Shown: positions 56,326 to 64,000 of the stretch, in pieces
Position numbering within the stretch: position 1 is the stretch's first letter
Layout: every line of letters starts with the position of its first letter
Assembly: GCA_946122785.1 (NCBI GenBank)
Contig: CAMGYJ010000008.1
Span: 6,101,742 to 6,165,741 of the forward strand
Source: Linum tenue
Taxonomy: Eukaryota > Streptophyta > Magnoliopsida > Malpighiales > Linaceae
Direction: 5' to 3'
Length of the DNA stretch: 64,000 nucleotides
Translations under genes and position numbers: made by a program
The notes under the pieces: model-generated
What the model was told of the DNA's origin: nothing
Seen by the model: the letters and a program-made list of their open reading frames with translations, nothing else
Databases searched by the model: none

Positions 56326-58296
56326 TAGGGATGGCAATGGGTCGGGTTGGGGCGGGTTTTGCCAAACCCGAACCCAAACCCATGGGTTTGTCCGTCAAAA
56401 AAACCCGGGGTAAAACCCGCTGGGTTTGAAAAACTCAAACCCAACCCAACCCGCTGGGTATCCGCGGGTTGATGGGTTACCCGCGGGTTTTTTTGGTAAA
56501 ATATTTATAAAATTATAATTAACAAGAAGCTATTAAAAATAAAAATATTTATACTGATAGTTCATAATTGCTACAAGAAAGGCAGAGAACGAATTTGGAC
56601 TTATTTTTCTCTTTATAGAATATGTTGTGAGATGATATATTATCAACACTATGAAGGATGGGGCAGCAGAGAATGAGCTAAGTGTATATTATCTACTGAA
56701 ATCATGTGCCGTTTTAAAAGTTTTAGCTTAAACCCTCTATATGAAATCATTGTTTCTAAAGCTACATATTGGCACATACCGTTATATTTTGAGGATAAGT
56801 TCCAGTAAGCTCTCTGAACCGGCATACACTGAAGAGAAGGTTTTCAAAGCTGTCTCTTGCATGTTCTTCAGTCAGTGTCCTCCATTTCACACTGGCTTCA
56901 TTACCTGTGACCATCAAAGGGTTCAGATCAAGATCTTGGATACTTTAAACCAATCAATTTCGATCACAACACTAAGAAAAGTGGCAGAGCATGTTAGGTG
57001 CTTGGTTAATGCAAAATTCAATAACAGTTAAGTCAGTGCAGTATATCTTGATTATAACAAGCCAGGGCCAGCCTACATAGTAAAGCAGCTTAGCACAAAC
57101 CCTGCTGCTTGGAAAAACTACTAGAGCCTCTTGAGCTATCAGGAAGAAGTTCATCAATTGAGAATCATAAAGCATGATATAGACTGATTCTGGAAAGTAT
57201 CAGAGAACCTGAAGACACATTTTTAGTTCCATGAATTGAAATTCAACAACCAAACTATATTCCATTTTTCTTCATCATCAAGCTTTGGATAATCAAGCAA
57301 AATACCAGAGAAATCAATCCAGATAAAAATGCGGACTTACATCCAAAGGTATTAAGAGAAAAAAGTTAAATCTTTCAGAAGAGGAGAAGGATGATTTAGA
57401 AAGTGGTGAGTCAGGAATCACGATTCACAACTAGTGGCCACTTGGCACTAGCAGTCAACAACGACAAAGAGCAGCATGGTAGAGGGCTAGGTAAAGGGTA
57501 AGTGGACGACAATGAGAAGGTTCTGGGTTTGTGGCTACTAGGTGCTTATGGTTGACGACGATGTAAAGCAACAGGGCAGCGGGCTAATCGAAGGGAATAG
57601 AGGGACGACAAGGTTCTAGGCTTGTGGTTGTTGACCCCTGGCAGTCAACGTTGGCTAAGAACAATAAGGTAGAGGGTCGTTCGAGGGGAATGAAGCCTGT
57701 ATGCTTACCTTTGCAGAAGTGCTCTCGCGGAGCAGAAGACCAAGGAGAGGCCGGCGGGGGAGGCCGGCGGGGGAGGGCGGCGGGAGTGGAGTTGGAGGCG
57801 CGCGCCGAGGAGCAGGGAGAGGGCGTCGTGACTGAAGTCTGAAATCGGGAGAGGAGTCGGAGGCGCGGCCGCGTAGCAGAGGAGAAAGGAGAGTTCGCCG
57901 GGACGGAATCGGGAGTGGAGTCGTAGGCGCGGCGGCCGCGTAGGAGAGTTCGCCGTGCCGGACTGGAGACTGGACTCTGGTTCTGGTAGGGATGACTGGA
58001 GATCGCGATTTGCGAAAGGAGAGGGGCGGCAGAAGTCTTTGGGAGAAAGGAGAGGGGCTGCCGAGTACTCTTGGTCGATTAGGGATTTAGGTTTAGGTTT
58101 AATCCCCTCTCTTCTCCATATGTCCGGGTATCCACGGGTCGGGTTCCCTCAAACCCGAACCCGCCCCAACCCACCCAAACAGTCACCGGGTTTAAACCCG
58201 AACCCGGCCCGAACCCAGTCAACATGGGTTTTACCCGGTTTGACCGGGTTGGGTCGGGTCGGGTACCCGCGGGTCCGTGTTGAACTGCCATCCCTA
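56326..58296. mobile_element. Non-autonomous hAT element nested in the right copy
   Basis: 1,971 bp. Ends TAGGGATGGCA and TGCCATCCCTA are perfect inverted repeats, with 8-bp duplication AGTTGGAT on both sides (56318-56325, 58297-58304). The left copy (39460-39475) shows the empty site. Subterminal regions are packed with CCCGAACCC/GGGTTTGGG and GGGTCGGGT repeats. The centre is AT-rich, then GC-rich (57720-58080). No transposase was recognised; the frame 56741-57031 is unassigned. Confidence 0.92.
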
Positions 58297-58302
58297 AGTT
58301 GG

Positions 58303-58629
58303 ATGCGATTCGGCAATGGGATCTGGTTTCAGGACAGATTCTATGCTTTGAGTGTGGAAGGCACGCTCGCTGTTGTAGAAGAAGATGTGAACTTCGATCA
58401 GCGGATTACGAAATTGGGCAAGGAGAGAGTGGTTCCTGATTCAGATGTGGCCGCTACGCCGGGGTTCAGGGAGTGTTTGGTGGAATCAGAAGGGAAAGTA
58501 GTGCTGGTTTTTCTGTGTTCGACTAGATCTATGGAGACGGTGGATCATGTGGAGGTTTACAGGCTAGAATTGAAGGAGCTGGCGTGGGTTAAGGCGAGGA
58601 GCAGCGTTGTTTCTGGGCTCCAATGCTAA
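58303..58629 (+). pseudogene. Captured F-box/DUF295-type gene fragment, copy 2
   Basis: Near-identical to 39472-39798 with one visible residue change (DLRIT to DQRIT). The nested hAT inserted directly upstream and now supplies a longer in-frame leader from 57955, which is fortuitous. Confidence 0.6.
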
Positions 58630-59353
58630 TTACACACTAATTACACACTAAGATACGAAAAGTGAGTCGAACCTGGGTTTGGGGAGCAGAGAAGCTGGGA
58701 TCCGATTCAGAGCTGGGTTGGGTCTATTTTCCCTCCACACCCATCAATCTCCAGCGGATGTGAAAAAACCCAGCGCCGTGGTCGCCCCCGAGACGAGAAG
58801 GAGGAGGAGGAAGGAGAAGACGGCGTCGTCGACGAAACGGAGAGCTTCTGCTACTCCTCCAGGCGCTTCTCCTTCGACGACACGTCGTGCGATTTCAACC
58901 GCGCCGGGGAGACGACGGGGTGCGAGAACGAGGAAGGGAAGCTGCTGCCTGCTGCGGCGGGGGGGCAGGAGAGGGCGGCGGCGGAGGGCGAACCTGAGTG
59001 CCGGATCGGCGCAGAGGATGAAGGAGATACGGCGGAGGTGTTGGCTCGATTATGCGATCAGGAGATGTTAGCGGAAAGAAGAGATGGGGCTGAAATGGAT
59101 TTTAGGGTTAAAATGGGTCAAAAATGGGTCTGAATGGGTTTTAAGGGTAAAACCCAAAAATACCCTACCCTCTAGGGTCAGAATGTGACCCGACCCTATT
59201 TTGGCCCTAAAGACTGATTGACCCTACCCGACCCATAGGGTTGGGCTGGGCCGGGCTGGGCTGACGGGTAGTAAGGGCCACAGTTACAGCCCTACCAAGT
59301 AGAGCACGCGACCAACCATCATATGAAAGTTAAGGATGAAACAACAGTGTTAC

Positions 59354-59990
59354 CTCCTGCAGAAAATCTCCGTTCTCCATTTGAGAATTTATCAAGAATC
59401 TGGCTGCACGGTGCAACGGTGTTGAGTCTCTCTCAGCCTGCTAAAACAAACCAAAAAAATAGCGCAGGGGAAAAGCAATGCAATAAGAGTTCAGATGCCA
59501 ACATGCATAACTTCACAATCCAGCAACACAAAGGAAAGTAAAGAACATCACATCAAGGTTTGCCTAAGTTTTATCCGAAGGTAAGTGAAACTGGTGTCTG
59601 CATCTACCTGGCCAGCAGTGAACTGATGAGAGCCAACATCGCCCATCCAGTATTTACAACGTGGCCTCTGTCACCTTCAAGATTGCTATATACCTGGTAT
59701 ATGAAGAGATCAAGGACAATGGTATACAAATCCTTACAGAACAAGTCAATCGTCGAACTGCTCCAGGTTATATGATCTGTCAGTGAGGTCTAAATGCAAG
59801 CAATAGCACAGCCGAGTACAAAACGCAACTAACCTTGTTTACACATGAGAGGTAGCTCTCTCCCCAACCACCCGAAGAACACTGCTTGGTAGATGTTCAT
59901 AAGCTACCAGTACAGTATTTGCAAGCCAAAGAGACTACCTCCATCCAACTATAGGACCTTATGTAGCGAAGCTACCGTCAGCATTCTACA
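59354..59990 (-). pseudogene. Oxidosqualene cyclase pseudogene, remaining 3' exons
   Basis: Minus-strand cyclase pieces matching the intact paralog. 59437-59354 is an intact 84-bp exon ([24 protein letters not shown]). The exon around 59690-59608 ([20 protein letters not shown]) carries a net 5-base insertion before the donor, a frameshift. 59888-59834 is the 3' end of another exon ([15 protein letters not shown]). 59990-59940 is a piece of NADGSFAT with a stop and a deletion. Two intervening exons and everything further upstream are gone. The last exon is at 35819-35932. The gene was therefore decayed besides being split by the composite hAT. Confidence 0.85.
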
Positions 59991-60739
59991 ACCCCTGCTG
60001 CAAATGATTTATAAATTCGGCATTGGTACTGAAAGGCCGTCGCCGAAATAATCGACTATTAGCATAAAAAGACATCAACAATATTGTACCGAAACCGATA
60101 TATTGGCAAATTTTCCATGTTCGAGTTGGCATAGTAGCACTTGTTGCACTATTTGGGGCCACTCGGATGGAACACGAGGGATTTCGATTAAAGGTTCTGA
60201 TATTGTGTCAAGAATTAGTTGGTCCGAATCTCAATAACTTAAATATCATGAGTTCCAAAAGTATATCTTGTATCATTTCCTTATGACTCGATTGTTACTG
60301 ATTGGTGCACCCATTTGAAAAGATGACATTCACATTAACAAATTTCAAACTAGTGTAAGTTTAAGACGCACAACAAAATCACTCTGTAACAAGAGTCTGC
60401 ACAGGCAAGTTAGTTATCAGTAGAAAGTAATGCTAAAGTGAGAATTAGACTAATCCATTAACACTACACTTTGAACCTCTAGAAACCAAGACATTGTTCT
60501 GGTAACACGAACCAAAGAGTAAATGCTGAACTACAGCGAACCACGTTTTGTTTGTTTTTCTTTCTGAAGAAGACTACTGGAAAATGGAAATGATTGATGC
60601 CCGTTAACACACTGCAAATCCATCAAGGAGGATAAGGCGCAGCATTAAAGTGCAAGTCGATGATGGCCAACACTCAGGACCAAGAAACCAGCAGTTGTTG
60701 GAAATGGTATTTCGATTTGTTGGAAGACAACGATCAATC
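59991..60739. other. Spacer between cyclase pseudogene and intact cyclase
   Basis: AT-rich; includes the 3' flank of the intact minus-strand cyclase. No gene or element recognised. Confidence 0.5.
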
Positions 60740-63700
60740 TTACAACGCATGAAGGACTCGGGTTCTGTATTCTCCCAACGCCCAAATCGGGAAAATGTCT
60801 CTGTAAGCTGAGTAGCTAATCATACAGTTCCTATTGAAAACTCCCATGATTTCCTGCATTTTCCAGGCACCGCGGTATGATTAGGACTATGAAATATGTG
60901 TTGTCCAAAGTCAACCTTAGCAAAGTTGAGAATGTGACAACATTACCTCCTGCGGGAAATCTCCATTCTCCATTTGGGAATTTATCAAGAATCTGGCTGC
61001 ACGGTGCAGTGGCGCTGGGTCTCTCTCAGCCTGCTCAACCAAACAAAAAATGAAAAAAGGGAATTTGGCAACTTGGAAAGAAATAAACAGCGCATCGAGT
61101 TGGCATAAGTTCATCTTAATGAACTGAAACTTGTGTGCGCCTACCTGGCCAGCAGCAATCAGAGCCAACATCGCCCATCCGGTATTTACCACGTGGCCCC
61201 TGTCACCTTCAAGATTACTATATACCTGTATATAAAGAGATCAAGGACAATGTTTTACAAATCTTTCAAAGAAACAGTCAATCACTAAATGCTCCAGGTT
61301 ACATCGTTGTAAGTTCTGTCAACTTTTGTTAAAACTGTAAGCTAACAGTAAAAGCGAGTAGAAAATACAACCAACCTTGTTTACACATGAAAGGTAGCTC
61401 TCTCCCCAGCCACCAGAAGGACACTGCTTGGACAACAGAAAGTTACATGCTTTCCGGATGCAAGAGCTATTGTCGAAGTTCTTTCCAGCAGCAACCAATC
61501 CTTTTATGCCAAACCATGTAGCATACGTAAAGCAAACGGCCCAGGAACCATACCTTTTAAACAACTTCAGGTTTTCAGAATAAGCACCTCAATGCTCTCA
61601 AATATAGGTATTGTAATAGAAACTTTTCTGGGACAAGTTCACATACCATGAGCCATCTGTAGCCTGAATGGATTCAATGAATGCAACAGCCTTCTTGATA
61701 CAACCATCCACTTCTGCTATCCGATGTCCAGGATAAAGTTTCTTGAATGGTACTAAGGCTTGAATCGCAGCTGAAGTACATTCAACATAACTAAAGAGAC
61801 GTTACAGCTAGCACCAGAGTTTTAAGAATAACAATATAGAAAAGATGGCACCGATAATCTTTAAAAGGTAACTTACGGGTAATCAATAACGATGTCACCA
61901 AATGTTTCAGCTGGGTTGATCAACTAACAATGAGCAAGAGGAACAAAGTCAAAATCGGAAACAAAGATGACCATGAAAAGCTGGGAATTAAAGTCTAACA
62001 TGAGCTGCTAAATGTCTACTAGAAGTGGAAGATGTTAAGGTATAATATTTGTGCAAGCCAAAGAGACTACCTACCTCCAACCAACTATAGGATCTTGTGA
62101 GCTCATACGTAGCGAAGCTACCATCAGCATTCTAACAAGGATGAAGCAACAATAAGATTACATACATTAATGAGTGGAAACACAAAGAGTAAGCTATACA
62201 TTTTGGTTTTATTAGTTCTTGAACCACCAATCAATGTTTCAAGAAACTCTGCATATTTTAACACACAGATCACAATTTATTATGAGCTTAAATTAAAAGG
62301 TACCTGTAATGACAAAATCACATTTGCAGCATCATAAAATCTCTGAGCTTTCAATGGTTCCCCAACAAGCTCTGATGGCATTTGTGATAGTAAAAGAGCA
62401 GCCTAGATAGGGCAGCTGTATTAGTTAAGGCAATCAACGCAAGAAAACAGAAACAACTTCAAATTCATTTGACGTTACTTTTAATCCCTCTGCTGTGCAG
62501 TCTGAGATAGGCCATCCATGGTCAGCAGTTGAGAAAGGCCATGCACCTTTAGAAATGTGTCTGTACCAATAATCAAGGTCACCAGGGCAATCGTCCAAAA
62601 CCTTGTATGCATAGATATCGTGAATAAGGTTACAATTCAATATCATAAGCTCTAACATTTATCTGACAATTATGTAAAAACAAATTCCCAATCTCTGCAA
62701 ATAAAAGGAATTTTTTCGACTTCAGATGGCAAGGGAATACCTGTGAGTTTTTCACATATGTGTGTGCTTTTTTAAGTGATGAACTATACTCTTCAATAAG
62801 ATTGGTTGATAGAATTGCTTGAACAGCAAATGAAGTATCCCATGCCTGACTTCCATTATACCCCTGTGATATATCATATATCACGTCGATCATCAAACAA
62901 TTTAGAAGCAGGTAACCATAACTATGGTTTCTGAGATCCCAAAAGTTACCAAAATAACTAGGGACTATCAAATATCAATATAGCAAGTTTTGGGAAAAGA
63001 AAGTTGAGATAAATAGTCAAGTGCTGGACCTGCATTTTCATTCCATCTTCAGCAACCCAAAGGTAATCAGGTATTCTTGGAAGATGCAGCTTAAAAGCTT
63101 CCGAGTTTGGATCCTCCACCCAACAACAGAGCATATTTAATACCTGTACATTGAAGGGCTCAAAGTCAAATGGAAGAATTGAAGATACAACCATGCAATT
63201 GACCACCCTACTGTGGAACTCATATATCCAATCAATAATTGCCTAGTTAGTTACAAATCAAAAGGAAGTACAAAATCAAACTGCAACTCATATCATAAAC
63301 CTCACAAGGAAAGAAACCAAATGAAGGATAAAATACAGCATCTGCCAATACATTCTGCATAGTTGCCATTTAAGTAGACATGACTATTTTTAATGAAACT
63401 GATAATTCAAGATGCACACCTTATTTACAGGTCCTATGCAAATGTAACGGGTATTTTCATCTTCATAGTGTATGTGCTCCATTGTAGTCTGAAGTGCCTT
63501 TTCTCTCAACTTCTTTCCAGGCCAGGTCATCAGAATAGGTTCAACGAACTTGTGAAGGAACCCCCAGAGCATATCTTGAATGAGAGGGTGTGGGTAGTAG
63601 AGATCTTCCTGCCACCACAATTGAAGCAATAAGCACTTGCAATTCAAAAAAAAAAAAAAAATTGCGTCATCTATTCAAATATGCTCATACAAATGACTAC

Positions 63701-63948
63701 AATGATCAACAGAACAGTTAAGAAGTTTTCCTCACTACAAAATTCCTCCAATCAAGAGTGAAGCATTCAAGATTTACTGACCTTTGCACATTCATTCCGG
63801 GCAAGATTCCAGTCAACTTCATGGAACGGTACATTGAAAAGTTCCTTTCTCAATGATAAAACTGTTGGGGTGATGGGACCAACAAACCTTTTCCCATACA
63901 AATAGGACATAGGCAAATAGACCATCCGGCAATGACACCACATCCTTC
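60740..63948 (-). CDS. Oxidosqualene cyclase, cycloartenol-synthase-like, 3' part
   Basis: Membrane-associated enzyme cyclising 2,3-oxidosqualene at the entry to sterols. Exons in transcript order: 63948-63782, 63608-63420, 63143-63030, 62863-62741, 62601-62479, 62402-62304, 62131-62075, 61923-61877, 61790-61647, 61553-61376, 61225-61145, 61030-60947, 60853-60740; about 506 residues, with the first roughly 250 beyond the window. Motifs: MWCHCR, the catalytic DCTAE ([16 protein letters not shown]) and QW-type repeats (e.g. [11 protein letters not shown]). His and Ile in DHGWPISD correspond to the cycloartenol-synthase residues recalled as His477 and Ile481 of Arabidopsis CAS1; beta-amyrin synthases have WQVSDCTAE. 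The C-terminus [10 protein letters not shown] is slightly shorter than CAS1. All phases agree and no lesion is visible. Product specificity is inferred. Confidence 0.9.
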
Positions 63949-64000
63949 CTGCACAACGAGGGAAATGGTGTTTGATTTAATATGTGACAGAAAGCTACAT

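Larger units (their letters stand above)
35994..59294. mobile_element. Composite hAT insertion (macrotransposon), 23.3 kb
   Basis: The left terminus CAGGGGTGAAACTGGGCC (35994) and right terminus GGCCACAGTTACAGCCCTA (ending 59294) are hAT ends whose outermost bases mismatch (C versus T), as in maize Ac. The identical 8-bp duplication CCAAGTAG flanks the block (35986-35993, 59295-59302). Outside it, both flanks are cyclase sequence, and the rejoined flanks align with the last intron of the intact cyclase copy. Inside are a hAT copy (to 40462), host DNA with Helitron, mtIF2, V-ATPase E fragment and inverted duplication, and a partial hAT copy (56184-59294). The simplest reading is one hAT insertion site whose interior was later enlarged, or a composite that moved as a unit. 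Confidence 0.85.
56184..59294. mobile_element. hAT element, right partial copy
   Basis: Matches 39332-40462 of the left copy with few differences (one A insertion near 58767; CAG versus CTG near 58400; CCCCCGAG versus CCCCTGAG), interrupted by another hAT element. Its right end is followed by CCAAGTAG, the duplication found left of the left copy. Confidence 0.88.

Noticed and set aside
57955..58629. 224-residue frame joining nested hAT DNA to the F-box-like piece
   Set aside because: Created by the insertion of the nested hAT; the leader is terminal-repeat sequence and not a gene.
35994..59294. Two unrelated single hAT insertions, one at each end
   Set aside because: The left flank of the left copy and the right flank of the right copy share CCAAGTAG, the other two boundaries do not, and the outside flanks form one cyclase intron.
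1..64000. CRISPR arrays, bacterial operons, rRNA genes
   Set aside because: The window is plant nuclear DNA; no regularly spaced repeats, Shine-Dalgarno-linked gene strings or rRNA-like sequence were seen.

Overview
The window is nuclear DNA of a flowering plant, most likely a eudicot. The evidence is many short GT-AG introns, plastid and mitochondrial targeting regions on the predicted proteins, plant-only genes (LSF1, plastid DEG1, cycloartenol-synthase-like cyclase) and a dense layer of plant transposons. Gene models below were spliced by eye; exon joins were accepted only where frame and family alignment both held.

Left third (1-20,040), ordinary gene space: the 3' end of LSF1 (+), a plastid beta-carbonic anhydrase (+), plastid DEG1 protease (-), a 14-exon gene for a beta-barrel-like protein of uncertain identity (-), and L-aspartate oxidase (+). 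Small elements lie between or within them: a complete 293-bp TRIM in an LSF1 intron, a TRIM remnant, and a 336-bp PIF/Harbinger-type MITE.

Middle (20,658-35,259): one GDSL esterase/lipase gene inflated and broken by transposons. Its second intron holds a Helitron-like element of about 8.7 kb, whose 5' end is itself interrupted by a 1,456-bp Mutator-like element with 9-bp target duplications and a captured ribosomal protein eS17 fragment. Its last exon is split by a 4.4-kb Ty1/copia element with near-identical LTRs and the 5-bp target duplication GTATG.

Right part (35,819-63,948): a tandem pair of oxidosqualene cyclase genes on the minus strand. The right one (60,740 to beyond 63,948) looks intact and cycloartenol-synthase-like. 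The left one is a pseudogene whose last intron is split by a 23.3-kb block, 35,994-59,294. That block starts and ends with hAT termini and is bounded by the same 8-bp duplication, CCAAGTAG, so it behaves as one composite hAT insertion. In order it holds: a hAT copy with the C-terminal half of its transposase plus glutathione peroxidase and F-box gene pieces; host DNA with a second Helitron (carrying an AGC-kinase fragment) and a complete mitochondrial IF2 gene; a 3.17-kb inverted duplication of the mtIF2 5' end around the 3' half of a V-ATPase subunit E gene; and a second, partial hAT copy containing another hAT element with its own 8-bp duplication. Microhomology at two junctions points to template switching or alternative hAT transposition. 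This composite structure is the main discovery candidate.

The functional genes do not form a pathway or operon; they are independent eukaryotic genes. No CRISPR, rRNA or convincing tRNA gene was seen.
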